From assembly GCA_958510825.1 (NCBI GenBank), contig OY294047.1:45429365-45493364 (forward strand): a DNA stretch of 64,000 nucleotides. The letters run 5' to 3'. The stretch is from Brachypterus glaber. Lineage: Eukaryota > Arthropoda > Insecta > Coleoptera > Kateretidae. Shown here piece after piece: positions 9,196-19,608 of the stretch. A program made the translations under genes and the position numbers. How positions within the stretch are numbered: the stretch's first letter is position 1; each line of letters opens with the position of its first letter. The notes under the pieces are model-generated. The model was not told where the DNA came from. It made no database searches and was given only the letters and a program-made list of their open reading frames with translations.

Positions 9196-9241
9196 TCCAA
9201 AATGATCAAAATTTGCGTTACGTAATACTTGAACGTTCCCT
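9196..9241. mobile_element. Family A MITE, right half only
   Basis: AGTCCAAAATGATCAAAATT through TGCGTTACGTAATACTTGAA to CGTTCCC, followed by TAA. Same truncated form as at 2332-2377. Confidence 0.6.
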
Positions 9242-9334
9242 AACTACAGTTATTATCTAGGATATGATCCAGTCAAAATACCTATATTTTTACTTTTATT
9301 ATAACATGCTCCCAAAATATCCTGTTTTAGGAAT

Positions 9335-9525
9335 TTTTTATTTTATAATACCATGTGTGTAATTATTGATTGGGCACTGAGTTTTTGAGTTTTGCTAATA
9401 AGTAAATAATTTTAAGGTTGATTTACCCAATCATTAACACTATTAGTTTAGTCTAAACTAACTAAAAATTTAACCAAAGAAAATAAATTTTTAGTTAGTT
9501 TAGTGTTAATCATCACCATCCATTA
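9335..9525. repeat. Direct repeat pair with hairpin, copy 1
   Basis: Shares TTATAATACCATGTGTGTAA and GAGTTTTTGAGTTT with 10000-10205, in the same order. Both copies end in a hairpin made from TTAACACTA...TTAGT and its complement ACTAACTAAAAATT/AGTTAGTTTAGTGTTAA. The spacer between copies (9526-9999) is unclassified, apart from a short CCAGTACTAGTACCAGTACTG palindromic run at 9834-9854. Confidence 0.55.
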
Positions 9526-9999
9526 GCAATAGCCAGTAAGCATTTAAATGTTACTACGTTTAAAGGTTTTCATGCCCATGCTTAATCACTAATCACACAA
9601 AGGGTATATACATATTATCTAGTGTAACATGTTTGTCTAATTAGAATTAATTTAGCATTCAAGCTCAAGAACGTTTTAACCAAATCTGTTACAGTTTAGT
9701 TACACGAAATGCTAATACAACTTTAGTTCTATTGGAACTAGAACTACAAATACGCTTCATTTAAGATAAAAACGGGTTTTAATGACTGTTAAGTTTCATT
9801 CAGCATCCGTAATTGCACAATCTATAATTGAACCAGTACTAGTACCAGTACTGTACTAGTAATCGAATTAGTGGAGGTACCTACATCCATAAATGGCTGT
9901 TGTTAGAAAAGTCACTTTCCCAGATATTTAATGGGTCACTTAAGGTGTTTTAATCTAGTATTTAAACTAACAAAATTACTATTTAAATGAATATTACTA

Positions 10000-10205
10000 T
10001 TACTTATAATACCATGTGTGTAATTAATGATTCGGCGCGGAGTTTTTGAGTTTCATTAAAGGTAAATTAATACCCAATAATTAACACTAAACTAATAATA
10101 AATTCTTTATTAAAAAGTCCAAACCAATGAAATTAAATTGAAAAATAAAGCTGGCATTTCATTGCTCAAATTTTTAGTTAGTTTAGTGTTAATTTTTGAG
10201 TAAAC
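10000..10205. repeat. Direct repeat pair with hairpin, copy 2
   Basis: Second copy of the 9335-9525 repeat, with an enlarged loop between the TTAACACTAAACTAA arm and its complement. It ends about 50 bp before family B copy 2. Confidence 0.55.
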
Positions 10206-10257
10206 TAACCTTTATATGTTAAATAAATTTCAAAATTTTATTTAATGATAATATTTT

Positions 10258-10762
10258 TTTCTATTTGGCGACTCTTATAAGCTCATAATCACACGCATTT
10301 TGCGTGTTCTTATAGGCCCATAAGTGGTCTGCACTTGGTTTTTTCTTTTGGGTTGGCAACAGACAAAAGCCTATCGCTTGACGTTTCCGTGCAAATGTAA
10401 ACGTCGCTTTAAAGTTTAAAATTCTAAAAAAATTTTGTGTTTAGGTTATTTTTTACCGTGTTAAATTATGGCTTGGTTAGTTGGAGTGAAGAAGAGAAGA
10501 CATGACTATAAAATATATCAAAATATCATTTGTTCTTAGAATTTTAAACTTGGCGAAAAGTGTAATGCCAACCCGAAACAAAAATTCCTAAATCAGTCAT
10601 CAATTTAAATGTAAGTTTTTTAAATTTTAGAGCAAAATAGAAAAAATTGTATAAAGCACTCGTTTCATAACACGTTTTTAGCGCACTAGCGCTTTAGAAA
10701 ACTCGCCGCAAACCTGTACTCGTGCGCTAAAAACGAATTTTATGAAACTAGTACTTTAATAT
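10258..10762 (+). mobile_element. Family B composite repeat, copy 2
   Basis: Plus-orientation copy: body with TAATCACACGCATTTTGCG and TGGCAACAGAC, then GCAAAATAGAAAAAATTG, then the hairpin module from CTCGTTTCATAACACG to TTATGAAACTAGTACTT. The hairpin tip is shortened compared with copies 1 and 3. Confidence 0.7.
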
Positions 10763-11985
10763 ATATTATAATATTTTAAATAATTATACTATAACACTAG
10801 ATTCTAAAGAAGCCTTTTGTCATATATTGCAAGTCTTACGAAAAATAGTCGTTAAATATCACATACCGAAAATCAGGTATTTTTTTATTAAGGAAATATG
10901 GCAAAAATTGAAGAAAAACAGGAAAATTTAATTTAATGAAAAATCGTCGCGTAATGGTATATTAGAAGCAAAATTTAATTTAATTATAAACCTTGACGAA
11001 GTGCAGTGTATCTATCTGAATTAAGATATTTTTCTTTGCAGGTTTTATTTGCAGAACATTACTTTCGCAAAATGGCAATGAACTAGATAAGAAAAGTGTA
11101 AAAAAAAACAAACGTATAACAAACGATTGATATCTCGGTGTTATTGAGAAGGTATTATTACCAATCAAAAAAATTATTGAATCACCACATATGATTGTTA
11201 CCTCGGTAATTACAACATCCTGACTTTCAACGTGAATCTTTTAATATATCTATTGAAAAATAATCATAAATAAATATATGCAAAATGATCGTGATAAGAG
11301 TGAGTTATATGATCTTCTTTGAGGAGGACCATTCCTCTTTGAGTCCACGTTTTCCGTTCTATTCATGTTTGAATTCATATGACCACAAAAAACTCACAGT
11401 CTAATGTCGTAAACTTTATCAAGCAATACAGTGTTGCCGGTTGCAACACCTGCTTTAGATATTTTATTGTAAATTATAAGAAATATTAGTTTTATTTGAG
11501 TTTTATATGAACTAGTAGTTTAATTTTTATAAACTTAATTATATTACATTATCAAACATAATTATAGTGTCGTAGTATAGTAGTTTTTTTAAATTTTAAT
11601 GTAGGTATAAAGATTAATCATAATGATAAAGTGAAAATTACGCAACATCGCTCTGGTCACCAGAAAGTCAAAACTAGCGATACTTATGTTTACACCAGAA
11701 GCAGTATCGCGTACGTTTATGTAAACAAACAAACAAAAAGATGACACCTTCATAAACATTGGTCTGAAATAACTTCTTGAGGTAAAAGTTCTTTGTATGG
11801 ACTGGATATTATATAGAATAGAAAGAGTGCATATGTTAAACTGCCTCTAAATTTCCTTCAAAAGGGTTAAGAGATTCCTTCAAAAGGATTAAGAGATCAA
11901 AATGTGATTAACTCAACTTGAAGTTTCGAAATCAAAAGTAAATACGACAATTTACTTGCGTTCGACTCCCACTTTCAATGGAGAA
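10763..11985. other. Unclassified stretch
   Basis: AT-rich with no recognised repeat partner. Short reading frames only. Two direct copies of TTCCTTCAAAAGG(G/A)TTAAGAGAT lie at about 11851-11896. Confidence 0.4.
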
Positions 11986-12378
11986 TTCTCCCATTAGATT
12001 AGACAGGGACAAAAGTTCTACCCAAAAAGGATAGAAGACATACATACACTCCCACTTCCACCCAACCAAACAAATTCTGTATTTGTTCTTTGTTGAACAA
12101 ATACAATATTTACTTGGCCGGGCGAAAAGTGCATTATTAAAGAAATTACTGGCGCCATCTAAATTTTAGTAGAATTATCTTATTCTACAGATTCACATTA
12201 GCTATGTTCGTACGTGCAGCTCACTGCTACACTTTCCGGCCAACCAAATAAATACTGTATTTGTTGTATGAAAAACAAATACAGTATTTATTTGGTTGGC
12301 TGGAGAGTGTAGCACAAATGAGATAGAGATAGGGTAGACGTCTTTTGTTTCATAATTCTAGTTGTAGAGAGCTCCATT
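11986..12378. mobile_element. Solo copy of the 0.4-kb unit of the 0-3 kb foldback
   Basis: Same orientation as 86-458, about 95 percent alike by eye, including both CCAACCAAAYAAAT palindromes. The solo unit is bracketed by TCAATGGAG at 11977 and its complement CTCCATTGA at the right end. Its existence alone shows that the unit moves independently of the composite structure. Confidence 0.7.
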
Positions 12379-13467
12379 GAGAAAAAATCGTTATAATATG
12401 ACCTTAACCTTACGATCAAGTTTCCGTTGTTGATTTATTTCCATTTTTTAATTAAATTTTATAGTTTATTGTATAGGTGAATCTAAAAATACAGTATTCT
12501 TAAACTCCAAATATGACCGTGAAATCAGTGACCTTTAAAACTATGAAGTAGCCCATACGGAACGCTTTGACAAAAGGCATTACGTAGAGGGACCTAAAAG
12601 GTGTAATCCCTGTGAAAAAAATATTTTACCTGCAAATGAGGGACCTGGCTAAAGCTCTTTCGAAAAACGAATTCAAGAAAAAATTAATTTTTTTATGAAA
12701 ATCTCTATGTTATAAGAATAATCGAAGGACTTTCTTTAAGCCAACCTATTTAATAGAACATTATTTTTTTTTTGAAAAGAAAATAAAGACAAGTAACTTG
12801 TACGATTTTTTACCTTTTTTAAATATTTAAGGATGCCACTAAAACTTTTAGTCTGAAACTGAACACTGACAGAAATTTTGTTGTAATATAGGCGCCAACC
12901 ATATTTTGTAATATGTTATAACGTAAATATGTTATACGATACAACAACCAGTTGCAGAACATATACTATTCAAACCTGTTGTAACAATATTTACTGTGCG
13001 ATTTTTAATTTAGTGTCTTGCTTAAAAAAACAGACCCCATAATGTTTCCTATATTCTGACCAATATATTCACACCCTGGTGCCCATTTCCACTAGGGAAA
13101 TCAAATGGTACATATCCGGATAGCTAACCCCTGTATTTTTTTTGTCGCAAGTTCTTAAATAATACAATAACATCAAAGCGAATTAGATTCACTGATTTAT
13201 TGTTTACTTAAAACTTGAAATTTTAAATTTAAGATTTTTCATGGTTAAAAAACGAGTAATAAAACGTTTTCTGAGAAAATAAGTAGTACTTTTAAGTACG
13301 TATACACCGGTATACAATTAATTTAATAAAGTACAGAATAGCTGAACATTTTCTAAGAATTTTGTAATACAAATACGGTCATGAGTACAAAACTAATTGC
13401 AATTTTTATGGTAAATTTTAAAACCACAGGCAAACAACACTATAGGTAGGCATTTAATATAAGATGC
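12379..13467. other. Unclassified stretch
   Basis: No ORF over 60 codons, no repeat partner and no RNA gene were recognised in this AT-rich interval. Confidence 0.4.
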
Positions 13468-13891
13468 TAAAGTTTATTTTTTTAAGGTATAGTTATTTTA
13501 AATTTGCCGCTAAATACTTCACAAAGTCCGATTTACACTGAAGCATGTGGCTTCTTTTGAATGTCAACATAACCAAAATTTATAATTTTTGTTTACTTTG
13601 TTTTTATAATATTTTGATGTAAAAAAAGAGAATTGATAAAGCTGTTGCTAAAAACACTTTTGTATTCCTGTAGAAACAAAATTTGCTTATAAAACGCTTT
13701 TATTCCAATAATTTACAGGAATAAACCATTGTTTGTTCTCGTTAATGGCACGTCAACGTTTTACGGTTGTGTAAATTGGGCATAGTCATTTCGCTTACGA
13801 CGCATGCGTATCTTACGTTGCTATGGTAATTTCGAGATTGTTTACAAGCGGCAAGGTTTTAAATGACTATACCTTAAAAAAATAAACTTTA
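13468..13891. mobile_element. Family D TIR element, copy 1
   Basis: The TIRs are about 35 bp: TAAAGTTTATTTTTTTAAGG and TATAGT.ATTTAAA on the left, with the complement at the right end. Copy 2, inverted, is at 60635-61055. If the terminal TA is the TSD, the element is Tc1/mariner-like; copy 2 has only one intact TA, so this is unproven. The interior shares CATGTGGCTT, TTATAATTTTTGTTTACTTT and CGTCAACGTTTTACGG with copy 2. No transposase remains. Confidence 0.7.
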
Positions 13892-14416
13892 GAATGCTGT
13901 GCATTAGGTGTTATTGTTGCAACGAACGCGTTGGCGTTCGTCCTACAGATTTAAATTTTAAGGGTGGTGAAACAAGCATAGCAGCTTTTAAAAAACAAAA
14001 AATCAAGGATCGGGGAGAGTACGATTGCTTAAGCGATATAAGTAAATTCTGGACTTTTAGCTCGCAAAAATTAGAATATAAAAAGTTTTTAATTAAATCG
14101 ACCCTTCATGTCGTTGCTGTTATTAGATAGTGTAATTGATTTATGCAAAAAAGGTACAATAACAGCATCGAAATGGTGGTCCAGTAAGTGATATGGTTTA
14201 GAGTATATAGTTTGACGCACGGATCTGTGGCTACGGGAAATATGTTTGGAATGTGTGTGCAAGTGGGAGACCCGTTGTAAGCACGCACACTTTATAACGC
14301 TCTTGACGGAAAGAAGAGAGCGCGAATGATTTCTCCCCCTTCCGTCGGAGACTTTCTTTCATGCGAGAACTATACCTAATTATGTCATAATATATATTTT
14401 AAAATTGTAAAATCTC
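13892..14416. other. Unclassified, holds a 78-codon frame of unknown meaning
   Basis: A plus-strand frame at 13894-14130 starts directly behind family D and includes a CxxC pair (CIRCYCC). I do not recognise it, and there is no sign of splice sites or a conserved domain. Around 14280-14360 the sequence becomes more GC-balanced (GACGGAAAGAAGAGAGCGCG), without an identifiable feature. Confidence 0.3.
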
Positions 14417-14501
14417 GATTTTCAAAAGGCTTTTGATAAAGTTCCCCTCATAGGGTCAAAAGAAAGTTGAAAAAGTCTGGAATTCGTGGTCTTTTACTTG
14501 A

Positions 14502-14882
14502 TTGGATAGTGGACTTCCTAAAGAATCGCATCGCAGCTTTCGAGTCTGTAACTCATTTTCTGGCAAATACCCCGTGCTAAGTGGAGTACCACAAGGCTTA
14601 GTACTCGGACCGATCTTGTTCCTCATTTACACTGCAGATCTTCCAACGTTATTAACCGCCGAAACTTCCATGTATGCTGATGATACTAAATTTTACGGCA
14701 ATCCGTTGGTGAGCTATGATGTTCTGCAAGGAGATTTGGAAGCTATTTCTAAGTGGGTAACAGACTGGCTTATTCCTTTGAACGAGTCTAAGTGTTCTGT
14801 TCTCCACATCGGGAAAAACAATCCACAAAAGGATTATGTATTAAATAATGTAACTTTAAAAAAAGATAAGCAACCGGTGTGA
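14502..14882 (+). pseudogene. Reverse transcriptase fragment (LINE)
   Basis: The frame carries RT motifs SGVPQGLVLGPILFLIYTAD and MYADDTKFY, the latter containing the catalytic Asp pair, followed by WVTDWLIPLNESKCSVLHIG, which corresponds to the post-catalytic region with the FNxxKC-type motif. The usual S of GVPQGS is changed to L. Motif A lies upstream in another frame near 14417-14450, so at least one frameshift separates them. The ATG at 14502 is not a real start. Non-functional. Confidence 0.85.
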
Positions 14883-15020
14883 CTATTAGCAGTTGTCTAA
14901 CTTGGTTGGACCACATAACTAATATCTCTAATAGTGCTAAAAGAAAGTTATTTTTGTTTAAAAAACTTTTTTTTTTCTAGGCCATCTAGTGAAACTGATT
15001 TGTGCCTTTAAAAAACATAT

Positions 15021-15311
15021 GTGCGCCCAAATTTAGAATATTGTAGTTCGGTATGGTTTCCTATTCTTGCAAGAGATAAAAATCAAATTGAGGCTGTGCA
15101 GAGAAGTGCTACTAGCCTAGCCTATGGAAGAGTCCGACCCGAATACAATGATAGACTACGAATGTGGAATCTCCATTCCCAATTAGACAGGCTAGCCAGA
15201 GGCGACTTAATAACAACATATACAATTCTACATGGCACCCATTCAACGGATCTTAGTAATATCTTTAGCATTAATATTGGTTTGGACTTCGGGGACATGA
15301 TTACAAATTAA
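15021..15311 (+). pseudogene. LINE ORF2 C-terminal fragment (CR1/L2-like)
   Basis: MRPNLEYCSSVWFPILARDK followed by EAVQRSAT is the well-known post-RT signature of CR1/L2/Rex1-type ORF2 proteins. It is out of frame with the RT part and separated from it by a T run at about 14970-14980. The frame ends at 15311, and the remaining C-terminus (WNSLPPSVV) continues in a different frame. Part of the same dead element. Confidence 0.8.
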
Positions 15312-15590
15312 CTCATGAACGCTACTATACTAGATGCAGAGAGTTCTTCCTAAACAACAGTGTTTGCTACTTGGAACTCACTTCCTCCTAGTGTGGTGAA
15401 TGCGCCAACCATAAACAATTTTAAAAAGGGACTAGATAGATTAAATAATATTTAGTTATAGTTAGTTAATTATCTCTCTATTATCTGTTATATTTTCTCT
15501 TATTTAATAAGTTATTAGTTTTTGCTTTTTGAGTTATAATAGGTCTTACCTCTACTCTTATCTAAATCAAATAATAATAATAATAATAAT

Positions 15591-16600
15591 TTTGCGAGAC
15601 CCCTGGTAACTGAATACCAAAAAGTCCGGTAAGTAGTTTATTCCTGTAGTTTCAACAAAAATAATATTTAATTATCTTTTGGATTGAATAATTATGATGT
15701 TTTATTATATCTTTATCAACCTTTATTCAAATAATTATTATGAAAAGATAAGATTAAGATAAATATTAATTATCTACTTATCATATCTTGTAGTCAATTA
15801 CTATACTCTTTATAGCTACTAGCTAAAAGAGTATTATACGATTGTGGAAAGCGGTCGAAGAATCTGCGGGTGAACTATTGAAGGAAAAGCGAAAAAGCAC
15901 TTACATTTGGTGTGTGTGACATTTCTAGCTGGATCTGGATCCCTCATGCTTTTTTGTGATCCCGATGATAACTCAAAAATGGAATATCCAATCGATATGA
16001 AACTTTCAAGAATCAAGTTTTATTAGAATACACCCTAACCACTGTGAAGAGTATGCCACAGAATGCGAAACAACACATCTCCAAGACTTGTTTATATAAA
16101 ATCTAATAGACTTGATAATTTTATATAAACTCCATGCAATTTTAATTGTCAGAAAGCTAAGTACATTCGTATGCAAATGATGCAAAATAACATATAAATT
16201 TTATTTTTTAACAATGCAATAACAAGGATTCAAGCATAACTCGTTTATGCCCTGGAGCAAGATGATATTTTACAATAATTATGCCAATGCCAGTATAAAA
16301 TTGCCATAATAAGAGTGTTGATAAAGATGATACGATAATATTATATGGGTAAATATTTTCCTACGGGACAAAACCAAGATCAAAATTCGGAAAAAAAAAA
16401 TTGCACATAATGTGTTACAATTTATGATTGTAATGGTTTTCTGAAGAAGCAAAAAGAGCTTATCTTCAAGCGGTCCGAAGTTCTGATATAAATATAAATG
16501 GTTTTCTCATTTTTTTGCTTGCAAAAAGAATAAACATAACCGACCATAATAAAAATACGTACCTGTTTCTTAGTATAAAATGCAACACTGCATTCTTAAG
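15591..16600. other. Unclassified, includes one GATAACTCAA phrase
   Basis: At 15965-16020 GATAACTCAAAAATGG, then ATCCAATCGATATGAAAC and TCAAG echo the order of words in the (TCTG)n repeats at 1.5 and 18.9 kb. No tetranucleotide run is present here. The rest shows no ORF or repeat partner. Confidence 0.4.
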
Positions 16601-16871
16601 GAACTTTTTCAACGAACTAACAACTCTACTCTCTAGAATAGGCATACCGTTAATATAAAGTATCGCCAACATCTCGTTTTTTTTGTAAACAAAAAGTAGG
16701 TATATTCAGGCCTGAACAATAACAATTACCAGTAACTGTAATTGTTGCTCTGTTAGAACAAAGCTGTGCGAGTAAGACAGACAAATGTATATGTTGGCTA
16801 CGTTTTTGTCAGTTTTTACAAATGAAATGCCTATTCTAGAGAGAAGAGTTATTAGTTCGTTGAACTTTTTT
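16601..16871. mobile_element. Foldback element, 270 bp
   Basis: Left arm 16601-16645 (AACGAACTAACAACTCTACT...) pairs with right arm 16828-16871 (complement). A second inner pair is TTGTAAACAAAAAGTAGG with CTACGTTTTTGTCAGTTTTT, and the centre is the palindrome CAATTACCAGTAACTGTAATTG. The nested arms make the whole block one imperfect hairpin. No ORF. Confidence 0.65.
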
Positions 16872-17938
16872 CACTAAATTACAACTTTATTTATAGTTCG
16901 TTAATTATTAAGCGTTTATTGAAAGCTTTGCACATGCGCTAGATGCCTTTTTGCCAGTTTTGATTAGTTATGTTGGGTAGTAATTTTTTTTTTAAGTTAC
17001 CTTTGACAAAAATTATTTACTTGGGTGTTTCTTAATTTAATTTTAATATAATACCTACAGATTAATATGTCCTATATATTAATTAAAATCACGAATAATA
17101 TACGCTGACTTGAGGTAGGGACGCGTCACACAACTGACATTTGCTCTAGTTTTTTTATTCCCGCGTTAAAAGTACAAAACAAAGCATAAATGGTTGCTTT
17201 TATTAGAATAAAACGTCCTTTTTGATATAAAAGCAAAAAAAAACCGTATTTATTTAGCAGAAATATTTTTTTTAGTCAGGGACAGCTTTCATCCTCTAAA
17301 ACTATATTTACCCATATTTATATAACAGATCTGTAAGACAAAATTTTAGTGCGAGAGTCCGAATTTAAAAAAAGCTTTGCTTTTAAAATACAAGTTGTTA
17401 CAGTAAAACATAACGTTGTTCTGTTACTGTAACAATTTGTATTCAATACACTCTTGTTTAAAATACCTTAGAAAATATAATAATACTCATGTCCTGCAAT
17501 CTGGTAGCAACCAGAGGAAAATTGACTGTATTTAGATAGTTTTTTAAGCACAAGTTTTCCTACTAAGTTGCTCTGCTAGAGAATATCAAACTTCGCGGCT
17601 ATAAAAGATATTTCTGTTGCTAATTTAATGGTTTATTTACTATTTTAGAGTGTGAAAATAAATTTTAATTAGCCGCATCAACAGATACAAAACAAGCTCA
17701 ATGGTATTAAATACGTGTAAGATAAAAAACACAACAACAAAAATGTTGATATAAGCATGTAAATTCGATATCGATTTATTGCAACCTTAACATTATTTTT
17801 CTCTCATGCTGATAAAGTGTTTATAGACACTACTATAAATAATAATAATAATGTATACACTGAAAAAAGTATACTTGCATGAAATAAACTATACACTGTA
17901 AATGCAAATATGGTAATTTTACAGCAAATAAAGTAGGT
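16872..17938. other. Unclassified with one short palindrome
   Basis: CAAGTTGTTACAGTAAAACA and its complement form a hairpin at 17391-17437; the same words form the tip of the palindrome at 48831-48986. At 17860-17935 the words TACACTGAAAAAAG and ATACACTGTAAATG may mark the left part of an element split by the family E insertion that follows. Confidence 0.4.
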
Positions 17939-18330
17939 CATATCGATACCCCCAAGCAACAAAGCCGTAACTCATATATTGTCATTTTTCACGACAACTA
18001 AATTTCTAAAATATTTTTTTTTTGTTATTGAAGGGTGAAGAAATGATTGAAGTGAAAAGGAAGCCATGTGATACATCAATTGAAAGCTTATAAAATTCTC
18101 TATTTCACTATATAAGTATTTATTGTTTATTTATTGTTTGTTTCTGATAATATTCAATTTTAGAATTTCTTATTTTAGTGTTTTTAGGTAAACGTTTTGT
18201 TAAAATAGCCTGTAGAGAAACCTGAGTAGTATTACCATGTGTGTCTTTTTTCAAGGCGTTTACCTATGAGTATAACTCAAAAAGGGTCTAACTTGAGTTA
18301 CATCTTTGTTGCATGGGAGTGTCGATATGT
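17939..18330. mobile_element. Family E MITE, copy 1
   Basis: Imperfect TIRs of about 30 bp: CGATACCCCCAAGCAACAAA at the left, complement of TTTGTTGCATGGGAGTGTCG at the right. Copy 2 is at 51502-51890 in the same orientation. The inner block CATGTGATACATCA...AAAGCTTATAAAATTCTC is also present in family C, suggesting common ancestry or recombination. No coding capacity. Confidence 0.75.
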
Positions 18331-18864
18331 TGCCAGCAAGGAAAGTGGTAAATTTAAATCAGTACTGTAAATTCACAGTTATCTGTAAAAATGTGAATTT
18401 TTACCTGTGATTTCACAGTAATTTAAGCAGCGAATTTAATGTGTATTTCAAGCAGTATTACGGGCTCTTGTAATTTTCGGGAAAAAGTGCCGGCTTTTTG
18501 GACCACATGCATAAATTTTAATGCAAAATTATTGTACCGACAGCAAAAGAGCTGAGATTTTACTAAACCCAGTAATATTGAGGTTAATTTAATAAATATT
18601 GTAAATTCACATCCTGACATTGTAAATTTGCTTTAATTATTTCAGTTAAAACTACTGTAAGATTGACGGACAAATTTAGAGTGTAGTATTGTTTCAGTGA
18701 GTAATATTTAGGTATCTTCAAAATAACAAAATAATAAAACAAGCTGTGAAGATATTTAATGCTACGCATTCCATTCACAGTAAATAATATATTGCATTTT
18801 CCCATATATGTTTAAGAGAAAAATAAAAAAAATGTTTAAGAGAAAAATAAAAAAAAACTACACT
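18331..18864. other. Unclassified with a hairpin and a 23-bp duplicate
   Basis: Hairpin 18364-18421: TACTGTAAATTCACAGTTAT and its near complement TTTCACAGTA. TGTTTAAGAGAAAAATAAAA is present twice at about 18808-18853. The words TTGTAAATTCACA at 18599 and ACTGTAAATGC at 17895 lie on both sides of family E copy 1, as expected if E inserted into an older element. Confidence 0.4.
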
Positions 18865-19172
18865 TTTTCTTCAAATGATCTTTGTTTGAAAATGAAAAAT
18901 TTTGGGGGATTACTTTGAAAAACAATAGAGATCTTCCCCTCATAGAACTTGATTTTTCCTAAAAATTTGGAGTCGATCGGATTATTAGTTGTTGAGTTAT
19001 CGTGTCTACAAAAAAACGTGACATCAGACAGACAGACACACGGACATTTTCAAAGTTTCTTACTTTTTCATTAAAAACATTTGTATCCAATAATTTTTTA
19101 TCTAGGACGTTTTTTGGCGATTTTGGGAAATTCGAAACTACCGTATAATACTATTCTAGCGCTACGCGCTAT
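18865..19172 (-). repeat. (TCTG)n-phrase repeat, second copy
   Basis: Reverse-complement copy of the repeat at 1307-1815: CTTCCCCTCATAGAACTTGA, then GAGTCGATCGGATTATTAG, GAGTTATCGTG, ACAGACAGAC and CAAAGTTTCTTA, up to the AGCGCTACGCGCT palindrome. It has one unit instead of two. Confidence 0.7.
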
Positions 19173-19225
19173 GAATAGTATAATAATTACCATTAATATT
19201 TCCTACAGGATGCTTCTTGAAATTT

Positions 19226-19608
19226 ATTTAGGGTTATTTGTGATAAACACTCGGAAATCAAGCAAACTTTATTGCATTACATAATCATGCCAACGTTTCA
19301 CCTAATATTTAGGCTTCTTCAGGGCTAAATTATTAAATATGCATTAAAACAAACAAATTAAACAAAAAAATTACATCAACAAACAAATTGGACATTTTTC
19401 TACAGTGAATATTCTCCTGTTGAAAAATGTCCAGTGTATTTTGTTTGTTGATGTTATGTTTTTGTTTAATTTATTTGCTTTAATGCATATTTAATAATTT
19501 AGCCCTGAAGAAGCCTAAATATTAGGTGAAACGTTGGCATGATTATGTAATGCAATAAAGTTTTTATTTGCTTCAATTCCGAGTGTTTATCACAAATAAC
19601 CCCAAATA
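19226..19608. mobile_element. 380-bp foldback carrying a hammerhead-like core
   Basis: Two arms of about 180 bp (19226-19405 and 19417-19608) are near-perfect inverted copies; outer words are TTAGGGTTATTTGTG and complement, the tip is GGACATTTTTC...GAAAAATGTCC. Each arm includes ATTGCATTACATAATC and the GCCCTGAAGAAGCC...AGGTGAAACG block. An inverted duplication of a retroelement end is one explanation; Penelope-like elements carry hammerhead motifs in their terminal repeats, but no Penelope protein is seen here. Confidence 0.7.
19505..19532 (+). ncRNA. Hammerhead-ribozyme-like core (candidate)
   Basis: CTGAAGA at 19505-19511 fits the hammerhead consensus CUGANGA. GCCTAA/TTAGGT then form a six-pair stem (one G-U), and GAAAC follows at 19528. 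One extra A sits between CTGAAGA and the stem. The mirror copy is at 19295-19322 on the minus strand. No convincing cleavage triplet or stem I/III partner is visible within the unit, so activity is doubtful. The motif resembles those of Penelope-like retroelements. Confidence 0.3.

Larger units (their letters stand above)
14417..15590 (+). mobile_element. Degraded CR1/L2-like LINE, 3' half
   Basis: A reverse-transcriptase region with frameshifts, a C-terminal segment typical of the CR1/L2/Rex1 lineage, and a (AAT)n tail at 15571-15590. Motif A (DFQKAFDKVP) is in one frame near 14417, motif B (GVPQG) and motif C (YADDT) in another. The 3' end reads WNSLPPSVVNAP...FKKGLDRL before a stop near 15453. 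The element has lost its 5' part and is broken by several indels. The subclade call rests on the motif order and tail. Confidence 0.85.

Noticed and set aside
13468..13891. Firm Tc1/mariner assignment of family D
   Set aside because: TA is present on both sides of copy 1 only; copy 2 has AA on the left, so the target-site length is not settled.
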